From Streptomyces gobiensis (GTDB lineage Bacteria > Actinomycetota > Actinomycetes > Streptomycetales > Streptomycetaceae), in NCBI RefSeq assembly GCF_021216675.1, contig NZ_CP086120.1:2586501-2650500 (forward strand): 64,000 nucleotides of DNA. The letters are read 5' to 3'. The translations under genes were made by a program, and so were the position numbers. This document shows positions 51,348-59,697 of this stretch, one piece after another. The notes under the pieces were generated by a model. The model was given only the letters and a program-made list of their open reading frames with translations, ran no database searches and was not told the origin of the DNA. Each line of letters begins with the position of its first letter. Within the stretch, counting starts at the first letter, position 1.

Positions 51348-52376
51348 TCAGCTGTCCTGGGCGCTGCTGCTCCGGCGGCGGATCACGTACATGGCCCCGC
51401 CGGCAAGGAGTAGGGCAGCGCCCACACCGGCGATGATGGGTGTGGCAGAGCTGCTGCCGGTCTCGGCGAGGTCACCGGTCTGGGTGGTGGGCTGGTTGTC
51501 CGCGGAACCGCCGTCCTCGGCGCCGTTCGAACCGGCGGAACCGCCGGAGCTGCCCTCGGTCGAGCCGCCGTCCGAACCGCCGCTGGTCGAGCCGCCGTTG
51601 GTCGAGCCGCCGTTGGCGGAGCCGCCATCGGTGGACCCGCCATCGGTGGAGCCGGAGCTGTCCGGCATGGCGCAGGTGGCCTCGGCGAGGACGATCTCAC
51701 CGGATGCCTTCACGACGTCCAGCTTGGCCGGCTTCACCGTGTACGTCAGCCGGAGCGCGGTGGCGGTAGCCGTGCTGTTCGTCGTGGCCGTCTCCTCCAG
51801 AGCGAGGTCAACGGTGCCGACGCCGGGCACCTCAACCTGTGTGGCACCCGTCCCGTTGACCGTGACCGGCTTGCCGAGGACGGACAGGTCCGCCAGCGCG
51901 GTCTTGGCGGATGGCTTCTTGCCGGTCTCACAGGAAGCGGTGGCCTTCAGCAGGCCGGCGCTCAGCAGCGGGGTGGCGGACAGGCCGGGTGCGTAGGCCT
52001 TGACGCCGACGAGCTTGACGTCGCCTATGGACCGCTGTGTGTTCGCCTGCGCGCTGGCATGTGCAACCTCGGCCTTGACCAGCGTCACGGGCCGGCCGTT
52101 GTTCGCGCCCTTCACCTCGGCCGTGAGCAGTTTCTGCTCGGCGTCGGCGGGTGCGCTGACGTCACTGAGAGACGCCTTGACCGGAATCTCGCCGACGCCC
52201 TTCACGGAGACATCCAGGTCGGCGCGCGCCGCGACGGCGGTTGCCTTGCCGGTGCCACCGGAGTGTGCGTCCGCAGGCGTGGCATAGGCCGGGCCTGCGG
52301 TGAGCGCACCGCCGGCCGCGAGGGCAGCGGCGCCAAGGAGAGCGGCTGAGCGTGCGGGGATACCAAGGACTCGCAT
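51348..52376 (-). CDS. Secreted sortase-anchored (LAETG) surface protein
   Basis: A 342-aa exported protein. The signal peptide is MRVLGIPARSAALLGAAALAAGGALTAGPAYA. A beta-rich domain (about 40-225) of choice-of-anchor type with a probable Cys pair (SCETGKK, EATCAMPD) follows, then a Ser/Gly/Thr stalk with STDGG/SNGG repeats. The C-terminal sorting signal is LAETG, a membrane helix (TPIIAGVGAALLLAGGAMYV) and RRRSSS. Class E sortases of Streptomyces use LAXTG, so it is probably cell-wall linked. The start is the ATG at 52376. Confidence 0.88.
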   Translation of the reverse strand: MRVLGIPARSAALLGAAALAAGGALTAGPAYATPADAHSGGTGKATAVAARADLDVSVKGVGEIPVKASLSDVSAPADAEQKLLTAEVKGANNGRPVTLVKAEVAHASAQANTQRSIGDVKLVGVKAYAPGLSATPLLSAGLLKATASCETGKKPSAKTALADLSVLGKPVTVNGTGATQVEVPGVGTVDLALEETATTNSTATATALRLTYTVKPAKLDVVKASGEIVLAEATCAMPDSSGSTDGGSTDGGSANGGSTNGGSTSGGSDGGSTEGSSGGSAGSNGAEDGGSADNQPTTQTGDLAETGSSSATPIIAGVGAALLLAGGAMYVIRRRSSSAQDS

Positions 52377-52912
52377 GGACAACTGAAACCCCTACAGAGG
52401 TATGAGGCAGTCGACGTAGCGACATGGGGGGACGGGATGCGTTCGCCGACGGCCTTGGCTTGGGTGGCATGGCGTGCAGACGGTCTGCTACGACCATCTG
52501 ATGGCTGGTCACTCTAATAGACTGCCGCCCCGTCTACATCGAAACTTACGTCACAGTAATAAGCTTGAGACCTCCTGGTCCGGTCCAGGGCACCGTGGCT
52601 GACCGGGCCGCCGCGTGCTGATGCGATCATCCGGGAATGTCGGGAGCGCCCACGACAGGAAAATGGCGTGCAGGAATGCGTCTTCCGGCCGATGTGGATG
52701 TCATGCGGACCAGCTTCAAGGTCCATGCGGCGTGGCCTTCGCGGTGAGCGCGCTCGCGCTGCGGGTGTCCGTGCCCGATGACGTACCGCCATCGTCCGGC
52801 TTCCGTAGGTAACCCATCGTGTGCCAGCTGCTTCGCCGGCAAGGTTCTTCAGCACTGATGCGACATCACCGTACAAAGCCTGGTAAACAAGATTAAAGCG
52901 GCCATTGCAGCG
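52377..52912. other. Long non-coding interval
   Basis: About 530 bp with promoters for the minus-strand surface protein and the plus-strand phosphatase. The open frames in it lack homology-like features. No strong repeat, hairpin or RNA motif was seen. Confidence 0.35.
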
Positions 52913-55435
52913 ATGGGGGCCAAGGTGTCAGGCAGGAGTACGGTGCCGGACGCGCACCCGTTCGGCGCTGCGAGCACCGACAACACGGCGGAGCGTGACG
53001 ACGCACTGGCTGGTGCCGTTGTCAGGGCCGTCGAGGTGACCGGGGCGCATGCGGGCAGCGTGTTTCTGCTCTCGCGTGACCGTCACTCGCTGGTGCTCAC
53101 CGCGACGTCAGGGACGCCGCCCTCGCTGCTCGGCGGGTGGCGGCGGATCCCGGTGAACAGTCCCATCCCCGTGGCGGAGGCGTTCCGTTCCGGCCGGACG
53201 GTCCATCTGGCCGACAGCGACGAGACCATGCGCCGGTATCCCCAGCTCGCGGTGGCACTGCCCTACGCGTTCGGCTCCGCCTCCGTGCCGGTCAAGGCGG
53301 GCAAGGACACCTTCGGGGCCATGGCCGTGGTGTGGGGTGCCGGGCTCGGTGAGCATGGGCTTTCCAAGGCACAGCGACGGCAGTTGCGTGCCACGGCCGG
53401 CCGTCTCGGCGCGTCGCTCGCCGAGCTGGAGGCACGCGGCGCTCTCCCCGAGTGCGACGCGGAGACCGTTCTCGAGGTCCCGGTGGACTCCGCTCCAGCG
53501 GTACGGGTGGGCCTGTTCGACTGGAACCTCGACACCGGAGCCCTCGTAGCGGATGACGAGCTGTGCGCGATGTTCGGTCTCGCCCCGGACGAGTTCGACG
53601 GACGGGCGGCCACGCTGGCGGCCAGGATCGACCCCGCTGACCTTCCCGGCTTCCGGGCCGCCGCCCGCACCGCGGCCGAGAAGGGCCGCATCCTCGCCCC
53701 GCGCCTGCGGGTGCGGGAGAGCAGCGGCGGTCACCACACCGTCGAGCTGTGGGGCCGCGTACCCGACACCACCGCCGACCAGGAGGCACGTTCTCACCTG
53801 GTCGGCACCGTCCTTGACCCGGGAGCCGGGATGGCCGCCGTCGCGGCGGTCGAACGGCTCACGGACGGCTTCCTCTCCCTCGACCGGGAGGGATATCTGG
53901 CGTACGTCAACCACAGCCTGGAGCGGCTGCTGGACGTCCGCCGCGATGAACTGCTGGGCCGACGCCTGTGGGACGTCCTGCCCTGGCTGGCCGATCCGGT
54001 GTACGAAGACCGGTTCCGAGCCGCCATGATCACCCAGCAGCCGGTCTCCTTCCTGGCCTGCCGCCCACCCGGCCAGTGGCTCGTGTTCTGCCTCCACCCG
54101 GACCCGCAGGGCATGACCGGATGGGCGACACCCGCCGGACAGCCGGTCCCGGCCGAGGCCGAGCCCGGGGCACCGGCCGCCGGAGAAGAGCCGGTCTCCC
54201 GGCCCTCCGCGCGGCCCGCGCCGACGCGTCTGGGCGTCCTCTACCGCGTCCTCCAGCTGGGCAGCGCCCTGACCGAGGCGGTCACCGTACGGGAGGTGTG
54301 CGATGCCGTCGCCGACCAGCTCCTGCCCGCTTTCGGCGGCCACCGGCTGGCGATGTACGTGGTGCAGGACCGGTCCCTGCGCCTGCTGTCGCAGACCGGC
54401 TACCGCGAGAGCTTCCTGGCGCGGTTCGAGGGCACGCCGCTCCACGCTCACCTGCCCGTGACCGACGCGCTGACCTCCGGAGCCCCGCTGTTCGTCGAGT
54501 CGCCGCAGGAGCTCTCGCGTACCTATCCCGGACTTGAACCGGAGTCGAGCTCCGCTGCCTTCCTGCCCCTGATCGCCTCCAGCCGCCCGGTGGGCGCCTG
54601 CATCCTCGGCTTCGACACGCCCCACCGGTTCCCCACCGAGGAGCGAAGCATCCTGACCGCGCTGGGTGGCCTGATCGCCCAGGCACTGGAACGTGCCAGG
54701 CTCTACGACGCCGAGTTCGCCCTCGCCCGCGGCCTGCAGAACGCGCTGCTGCCGCACCAACTACCCACCCTGCCGGGCGTCAGCGTCACGGGCCGGTATC
54801 TCCCCGGCACTCGCGGGATGGACATCGGCGGCGACTGGTACGACGTCATACCCACCGGCCGCGGCGTCGCACTGATCGTCGGAGATGTCGAGGGCCACAA
54901 TGTCACCGCTGCCGCCACCATGGGCCAACTGCGCAGCGCGGTAAGGGCCTTCGCCACCGCCGGCCACCGGCCGGGCGACGTGATCGCCCGTACCAACCAG
55001 CTTCTCCTCGACCTCGACCCCGGACTGCTCGCCAGCTGCTGCTACGTCTGCCTCCATCCCGATGCGGGGATCGCGCAGGTGGTCCGCGCGGGCCACTGCC
55101 CGCCCCTGCTGCGCCAGCCCGACGGACGCACCCAGGTCCTGGCGGTGCCGGGCGGACCCATCCTCGGTGTGGAGCCCGCCGTCACCTACCCCGAATCAGA
55201 GCTGAGTCTCCAGCCCGGTGCTGTCCTGGCCCTCTACACGGACGGGCTGATCGAGACCCGCGACTCCGACATCGATGTGGGTATCGACCGGCTCCGTACC
55301 TCGTTGGCCCACAGCGCGACGGAATCCCTGGAGGAGCTGGCCGACGAGCTTCTGCGGGAGGTCCGCCGGGCGCCGAACCGCATGGACGACATCGCGCTGC
55401 TCCTCACCACATACGCTCCCGCCCCGGCCCACTGA
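52913..55435 (+). CDS. GAF/PAS SpoIIE-type serine phosphatase
   Basis: An 840-aa regulatory phosphatase. Domains in order: GAF (about 30-165), PAS (about 190-290, FDWNLDTGALVADDELCAMFGL), a second PAS (about 300-385, LTDGFLSLDREGYLAYVNHSLERLL), GAF (about 445-600, LTEAVTVREVCDAVADQLLPAFG) and PP2C/SpoIIE (about 610-835). Metal ligands are in GMDIGGDWYDVIPT, GDVEGHNVTAAATMGQLRSAV, YTDGLIET and RMDDIALLL. It lacks a kinase domain. Such enzymes dephosphorylate anti-anti-sigma factors; the input ligand is unknown. Confidence 0.92.
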   Translation: MGAKVSGRSTVPDAHPFGAASTDNTAERDDALAGAVVRAVEVTGAHAGSVFLLSRDRHSLVLTATSGTPPSLLGGWRRIPVNSPIPVAEAFRSGRTVHLADSDETMRRYPQLAVALPYAFGSASVPVKAGKDTFGAMAVVWGAGLGEHGLSKAQRRQLRATAGRLGASLAELEARGALPECDAETVLEVPVDSAPAVRVGLFDWNLDTGALVADDELCAMFGLAPDEFDGRAATLAARIDPADLPGFRAAARTAAEKGRILAPRLRVRESSGGHHTVELWGRVPDTTADQEARSHLVGTVLDPGAGMAAVAAVERLTDGFLSLDREGYLAYVNHSLERLLDVRRDELLGRRLWDVLPWLADPVYEDRFRAAMITQQPVSFLACRPPGQWLVFCLHPDPQGMTGWATPAGQPVPAEAEPGAPAAGEEPVSRPSARPAPTRLGVLYRVLQLGSALTEAVTVREVCDAVADQLLPAFGGHRLAMYVVQDRSLRLLSQTGYRESFLARFEGTPLHAHLPVTDALTSGAPLFVESPQELSRTYPGLEPESSSAAFLPLIASSRPVGACILGFDTPHRFPTEERSILTALGGLIAQALERARLYDAEFALARGLQNALLPHQLPTLPGVSVTGRYLPGTRGMDIGGDWYDVIPTGRGVALIVGDVEGHNVTAAATMGQLRSAVRAFATAGHRPGDVIARTNQLLLDLDPGLLASCCYVCLHPDAGIAQVVRAGHCPPLLRQPDGRTQVLAVPGGPILGVEPAVTYPESELSLQPGAVLALYTDGLIETRDSDIDVGIDRLRTSLAHSATESLEELADELLREVRRAPNRMDDIALLLTTYAPAPAH

Positions 55436-55471
55436 GTACGCGGAAAACCCGGAAACCCTGGAAAATCCGGA

Positions 55472-56005
55472 CTACCCCACCGGCGCCGTGCGTTGCCCGC
55501 GCTGCTGACGACGCTCCTCCTGCTGCTTACGCCACCCGTACCGGGTCAGCCCCCGAGGCTTGAATACCGAGAGGACCACGATGATGAGCAACACCACCAG
55601 GCCGCCGGCGGAATGGAGGAGCGTCCCAGGAAGCTCGCCGGGATCGGCACTGGACGCTGCCGTCTCCGCCAGGTAGCTCACGGTCCGGGTCTGTATCAGC
55701 AAGACGGCGGTGGCGAAGATGGTGAGCAGGAGTTTGACCAGGACCCAGTAGTGCCGGAACAGGCCCCACGATGTGCCCAGCGCGTTGACGATCCCGATGA
55801 GTACCGACGCCAGGGCCAGCGGGGCTATGACATACAGCACCATCACCTCCATCGCCATATACGCGGCACGCACCTTCTGAACGTCCTGGCTGGTCACAGC
55901 AGTGACATCGAGGGCGAGGTAGGCAAGGACGGCGCCGAGCCAGCCCACCGAGGTCGCGATATGCGTGGTGAGCACGACCCTGCGGAGGCGGGGAGGCACG
56001 GTCAT
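55472..56005 (-). CDS. Four-helix membrane protein (DUF2269-like)
   Basis: A 177-aa integral membrane protein with four helices (LTTHIATSVGWLGAVLAYLAL, MEVMVLYVIAPLALASVLIGIV, HYWVLVKLLLTIFATAVLLIQT, GGLVVLLIIVVLSVF) and the conserved His-containing THI and RHYWV segments typical of DUF2269-like proteins. The basic tail RRQQRGQR is cytoplasmic. It overlaps the stop of the 73-aa gene by 1 bp and is probably controlled by the divergent TetR. Confidence 0.78.
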   Translation of the reverse strand: MTVPPRLRRVVLTTHIATSVGWLGAVLAYLALDVTAVTSQDVQKVRAAYMAMEVMVLYVIAPLALASVLIGIVNALGTSWGLFRHYWVLVKLLLTIFATAVLLIQTRTVSYLAETAASSADPGELPGTLLHSAGGLVVLLIIVVLSVFKPRGLTRYGWRKQQEERRQQRGQRTAPVG

Positions 56006-56226
56006 CAGGAGTCACTCTTGAGCAGCGTGTAGCCGCCCAGGCCGGTGCCGGTGTGGCGACCCGGGCCGTGATCGCCGCCACCGAGGCCGGTGACCTTCAC
56101 GGTGATGGCCAGCAGGACAAGTGCGGCCACGACGATCCCGGACACCTTCACCCAGCGTGGCATGCCTGGTGGCGATCCGCGGTCGGACCCCAGGCCGGTG
56201 TCGGGGCGGCGGGGCACGTCAGCCAT
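56005..56226 (-). CDS. 73-aa single-helix membrane protein
   Basis: MADVPRRPDTGLGSDRGSPP, then one transmembrane helix (WVKVSGIVVAALVLLAITVKVTGL) and a Gly/His-rich tail (GGGDHGPGRHTGTGLGGY) that may bind metal. CGGAGGAAAC precedes the ATG. It is coupled to the downstream membrane protein. Function unknown. Confidence 0.7.
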   Translation of the reverse strand: MADVPRRPDTGLGSDRGSPPGMPRWVKVSGIVVAALVLLAITVKVTGLGGGDHGPGRHTGTGLGGYTLLKSDS

Positions 56227-56270
56227 GTGTTTCCTCCGGGGCGCGGGACCGTCAACATCGTTCTGAGCCA

Positions 56271-56334
56271 GTTTACGAGACAATGTGTCTATCGTCGATC
56301 AAAGTGTTGTGAGCCCGTCGTCACGTATACTGCG
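56271..56334. promoter_or_regulatory. TetR promoter and candidate operator
   Basis: An ACGAGACA-ATG-TGTCTATCGT imperfect palindrome (56275-56294; arms AGACA/TGTCT) lies between the two divergent start sites. TATACT at 56326-56331 looks like a -10 box only 3-6 bp before the GTG start, implying a leaderless tetR mRNA. Confidence 0.55.
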
Positions 56335-56925
56335 GTGGTGCCGAAGCTGTGGAACGAGACGATCGAGGCGCACCGTCACGCGGTGCGCGAGGCGATTTTG
56401 GACGCCACGTGGGCACTGGTGACCGAGCACGGGCTGACGTCGGTGACGATGTCGCAGATCGCCGAGAAGACCGGCATCGGACGTGCGACGTTGTACAAGT
56501 ACTTCCCGGACGTCGAAGCGATCCTGGCCGCCTGGCACGAACGTCACGTCACCGGCCATCTCGAATATCTCACCGAACTCCGCAACCAGCCCGGCGCCGC
56601 CGACGAGCGGCTGGAAGCAGTGCTGACGGCCTACGCCCTCATCTCCCACCACCGCGGGCGCCACGGCGCCGACCTCATGGCGCTCCTGCATCGAGGTGAG
56701 CCCGTCGCGCGGGCGCAGCAGCGTCTCAGCGACTTGATCCAAGATCTGCTGAGGGAGGTCGCGGCTACCGGCGACCTCCGGGATGACGTCGCTCCGGAGG
56801 AGCTCGCGAGCTACTGCCTCCACGCCCTCGCAGCAGCCAGCAGCCTGCCGTCCAAGGCGGCGGTCCACCGGCTTGTCACGGTCACCCTGGCCGGGCTGCG
56901 CCCCCCGGAGAGCTCTCCTCGATGA
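56335..56925 (+). CDS. TetR-family regulator
   Basis: About 196 aa (GTG at 56335 or 56338). An N-terminal helix-turn-helix (REAILDATWALVTEHGLTSVTMSQIAEKTGIGRATLYKYFPDVEAILAAW) is followed by a helical ligand domain. It is divergent from the small membrane-protein operon with about 108 bp between starts and is the obvious candidate repressor of it. The 3' end overlaps the MerR gene by 44 bp. Confidence 0.9.
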   Translation: MVPKLWNETIEAHRHAVREAILDATWALVTEHGLTSVTMSQIAEKTGIGRATLYKYFPDVEAILAAWHERHVTGHLEYLTELRNQPGAADERLEAVLTAYALISHHRGRHGADLMALLHRGEPVARAQQRLSDLIQDLLREVAATGDLRDDVAPEELASYCLHALAAASSLPSKAAVHRLVTVTLAGLRPPESSPR

Positions 56926-57313
56926 TGGCGCAGACGACGGCTGACGCGTCGTCGCAGGCCTCGGCCCCCTGGCGGGTGGCGACAAGGCTTTCCCGGAGGG
57001 CGAGGAGCTCGCTGACGGCGGTGTCGATCTCGGCGAGACGGGCGTCGAGGACGTCCCGGACGGCGGCGCAGGGCGGGGCACCGCCGTTCTTGATGCTCAG
57101 GATGGACCGGATGTCATCAAGGTGCAGGCCGAGGGTGCGGGCGCGGCGGATGAAGGTCAGCAGCTCAACGTCGGCCTGGTCATAGAGCCGGTAACCGGCC
57201 GTGCTGCGCTCGGCCTCCGGCAGCAGCCCCTTGGCCTCATAGACCCGGACGGCCTTGCGGGTGACTCCCGCGGCGCGGGCCGCCTGCCCAATGGTCAGTC
57301 CGTGCGGTGCCAT
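56882..57313 (-). CDS. MerR-family regulator
   Basis: A 143-aa MerR protein: LTIGQAARAAGVTRKAVRVYEAKGLLPEAERSTAGYRLYDQADVELLTFIRRARTLGLHLDDIRSIL, then a helical C-terminus with metal-ligand-like Cys (APPCAAVRDVL, ACDDASAVVCAII). That Cys placement resembles mercury/zinc/copper-type sensors. It is divergent from the Cys-rich peptide gene, probably its target. The ATG at 57313 follows GGGAGG. Confidence 0.9.
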   Translation of the reverse strand: MAPHGLTIGQAARAAGVTRKAVRVYEAKGLLPEAERSTAGYRLYDQADVELLTFIRRARTLGLHLDDIRSILSIKNGGAPPCAAVRDVLDARLAEIDTAVSELLALRESLVATRQGAEACDDASAVVCAIIEESSPGGAARPG

Positions 57314-57334
57314 AACGGTCACCTCCCGCTGTCC

Positions 57335-57372
57335 AGTGTTGACCTTACCCCTGGGGCCGGGTTCTAGCGTGA
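57335..57372 (+). promoter_or_regulatory. MerR-type promoter
   Basis: TTGACC and TAGCGT-like boxes separated by about 20 bp flank ACCTTACCCC-TG-GGGCCGGGTT, an imperfect dyad of the kind MerR proteins twist. It sits directly upstream of the Cys-rich peptide gene. Confidence 0.5.
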
Positions 57373-57404
57373 CGGACGAAAACAACGAACCGGAGGTGAG
57401 CGCC

Positions 57405-57551
57405 ATGCCGCTGCGTGAAGGTGAGATTTACCGCTGCCCGCTGCAGGAGTGCGGGTGCGAGGTGACCGTGACCAAGGGGGCACCCACGAGCTGTCAGGGC
57501 CAGCAGGCCCCGACCTGCTGCTGTGGGCAGACCATGGTCAAGGGCGACTGA
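57405..57551 (+). CDS. 48-aa Cys-rich (metal-binding) peptide
   Basis: MPLREGEIYRCPLQECGCEV, then TSCQGQQAPTCCCGQTMVKG. Seven Cys in 48 residues give it a metallothionein- or zinc-ribbon-like character. It is divergent from a MerR regulator whose own tail carries Cys residues. Likely a metal- or electrophile-induced buffering peptide, by inference. Confidence 0.75.
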   Translation: MPLREGEIYRCPLQECGCEVTVTKGAPTSCQGQQAPTCCCGQTMVKGD

Positions 57552-57566
57552 AGGCCCGTACACGGC

Positions 57567-57600
57567 TGAGGGCCCGGACCGTCAACGGTCCGGGCCCTCA
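57567..57600 (+). terminator. Terminator after Cys-rich peptide
   Basis: TGAGGGCCCGGACCGT and its exact complement with a 2-base loop, 16 bp after the stop codon. Confidence 0.85.
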
Positions 57601-57618
57601 GTCCTGGATGCCTCTGCC

Positions 57619-57819
57619 TCACTTGGCCGACGCGAACCCGTCGGTCGGGCGACGGGGCGGGAGGACCGTCCCGTCGGGCAGCAGCTCACCGTTGTCCTCG
57701 AAAACCACCACGCCGTTGCACAGCAGGCTCCAGCCCTGCTCCGGGTGGAAGGAGACAACGTGGGCGGCCTCTCGGTCATGCGCACATGCTTCGGGGCAGT
57801 GAATCCGGTGCTGGCACAT
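57619..57819 (-). CDS. DUF5999 protein
   Basis: A 66-aa protein starting MCQHRIHCPEACAHDREAAH, with CPEACA-type Cys residues, then GWSLLCNGVVVFEDNGELLPDG and PPRRPT. This matches the small DUF5999 family common in Streptomyces. Possible metal-binding N-terminus; function unknown. Confidence 0.85.
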   Translation of the reverse strand: MCQHRIHCPEACAHDREAAHVVSFHPEQGWSLLCNGVVVFEDNGELLPDGTVLPPRRPTDGFASAK

Positions 57820-58186
57820 AGTGCCACCTTCGTTCCGAGTGGGGGTCGGTCCGGCGTCAGGCCGACCGGGTTTTCCGATAGATCAAGATTCCCCGAGGAT
57901 GAATTGCTGAGCCCAGTGAGAAACGGCTCGGAAAGTATTCCATCCACCTGACTCGCCTGGAGGCAACCGTTTGTGACGCCAATCACTCTGATTCTTTGAG
58001 TAACCGGCCGATGAACTGGGCACTGCAGGTCAACTGGCGGTCCACTCTGCGTGCACGACCGTGCACCACCGTGCGCCCCGGCCCGGGCCCGTCGCCGAGA
58101 TCAGACAGAGCTGCCTCTGACCGCGCGTAGGCCGTGCCGGCGGGGGTACCCGGCGGCGGTACTTCTCCGGCGGAGGTGAGCGGGCC
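57820..58186. other. Intergenic region
   Basis: No gene seen. AT-richer stretches near 57880-58010 may hold divergent promoters for the DUF5999 and MBL-rhodanese genes. GGCGGAGGTGAGCG just before the GTG at 58187 is the ribosome-binding site. Confidence 0.35.
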
Positions 58187-59563
58187 GTGTTCTTCGTCGA
58201 CACCCTGGAGCTGGCGGGGCTGGGCAACCACAGCTATCTCGCGGGTGGCCGCGCCGGTGCGGTCGCGGTGGATCCGCCACGGGACATCGAGCAGGTCATC
58301 ACGGCAGCAGCCCGGCGAGGGGTGCGGATCACCCTCGTAGTGGAGACGCATCTGCACAACGACTATGTGTCCGGTGGCCTGGAGCTGGCCCGGGTGACGG
58401 GCGCGTTGTATCTGGTGCCGGAGGGTGCCCGGGTGGAGTTCCCGCACGGCACGGTCGCCGACGGAGACACCGTGGCCGTGGATGAGGGCCTGACGCTGCG
58501 GGCCATCGCCACCCCCGGTCACACCCCGCACCACATCTCGTACGCGCTGCAGGAGGAGAAGCGGCCCGTAGCGGTGTTCACCGGGGGATCGCTGCTGATC
58601 GGCGCGGTGGGCCGCCCGGACCTGGTGGAGCCGCGGCTGACGGAGCAACTGGCTCGCGCACAGCACGCGTCCGCCCACCGGCTGGCCGTCGAGCTGGACG
58701 ACGACGTCTCGGTGCTGCCCACCCATGGCTTCGGCAGTTTCTGCGTCTCCGGCCGGACGGAGGGGGACGCCACCACGATCGGGAGGGAACGGACCAGCAA
58801 TGACGCGCTGGTGATGGACGTGGACCGGTTCGTCGCCAAGCTGCTGGCCGGGCTGGAGGATGTGCCCGCGTACTACGCGCACATCGGACCGGCCAACGCG
58901 GCGGGGCCGGCCCCGGTGGACCTGACACCACCACGGCGGGCGGACAGCGAGGAGATTGCCGCGCGGCTCGCGGCCGGAGAGTGGGTGGTGGACCTGCGCA
59001 ACCGGGTGGCGTTCGCGAGCGGCCATGTCGCCGGGTCGTTCAACTTCGAGGGCGACGGCAGGCTCGCCACCTATCTGGCCTGGCTGATCCCATGGGGCAA
59101 GCCGGTCACGCTGCTCGCCGGGACATCTGGCGAGCTCTTCCGGGCGCACCGGGAACTGACCAGGGTCGGCATCGACCGGCCCGCCGCTGCCGCCACCGGT
59201 GCCCCTGACTCCTGGGTGACCGACGGACAGTCACTGAGGTCGTACCCCCTGGGTACGTTCGCGGACCTGGCCGCCGCCCGCGATCAGGGCAAGGCCGTGG
59301 TGGTGCTGGATGTACGCCGGAACTCCGAGCGCGCGCGAGGGTACGTCCACGGCTCGGTGCACATCCCCATCCATGAGCTGCGCGGCCGCCTGCGAGAGGT
59401 GCCGGACGGGGTGGTGTGGGTGCACTGCGCGAGTGGGATGCGGGCGACCATCGCCGCCTCCCTGCTGGACGCGGCCGGCCGGGAAGTGGTCACTGTTGAC
59501 GACAGCTTTGCCGCCGCCGCGGACACCGGCTTGACGGTCGTGCCGGACGCCGCCGCACGCTGA
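58187..59563 (+). CDS. MBL-fold hydrolase with two rhodanese domains
   Basis: A 458-aa protein. The N-terminal metallo-beta-lactamase domain (about 1-240) has THLHNDY, where the usual HxHxDH ends in Tyr, and GHTPHHISY. Two rhodanese domains follow. The first (about 250-345) lacks a Cys (LLAGTSGE). The second (about 360-450) has the active loop VHCASGMRA with catalytic Cys. Related persulfide dioxygenase/rhodanese fusions handle sulfane sulfur. Confidence 0.9.
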   Translation: MFFVDTLELAGLGNHSYLAGGRAGAVAVDPPRDIEQVITAAARRGVRITLVVETHLHNDYVSGGLELARVTGALYLVPEGARVEFPHGTVADGDTVAVDEGLTLRAIATPGHTPHHISYALQEEKRPVAVFTGGSLLIGAVGRPDLVEPRLTEQLARAQHASAHRLAVELDDDVSVLPTHGFGSFCVSGRTEGDATTIGRERTSNDALVMDVDRFVAKLLAGLEDVPAYYAHIGPANAAGPAPVDLTPPRRADSEEIAARLAAGEWVVDLRNRVAFASGHVAGSFNFEGDGRLATYLAWLIPWGKPVTLLAGTSGELFRAHRELTRVGIDRPAAAATGAPDSWVTDGQSLRSYPLGTFADLAAARDQGKAVVVLDVRRNSERARGYVHGSVHIPIHELRGRLREVPDGVVWVHCASGMRATIAASLLDAAGREVVTVDDSFAAAADTGLTVVPDAAAR

Positions 59564-59671
59564 CGTGTCTCCGTGCGGACACAATAGCCGCCCCCGCCTT
59601 ATCTCTTGGCCGCCGCATGGTGTGGGATAGCCCCGCACTCTGCACAGCTACGACGACGGATGACGACCGAG

Positions 59672-59697
59672 AACCGGCGTGAACAACCGGCGTGAAC
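59672..59697 (+). repeat. 13-bp tandem duplication at SPFH gene start
   Basis: AACCGGCGTGAAC occurs twice in immediate succession. Because 13 is not a multiple of three, the two GTG codons it creates (59679 and 59692) are in different frames; only the first leads into the SPFH protein. Confidence 0.85.

Noticed and set aside
53108..54760. 550-aa antisense frame in the phosphatase gene
   Set aside because: A codon-bias shadow; the plus strand encodes a full GAF/PAS/PP2C protein.
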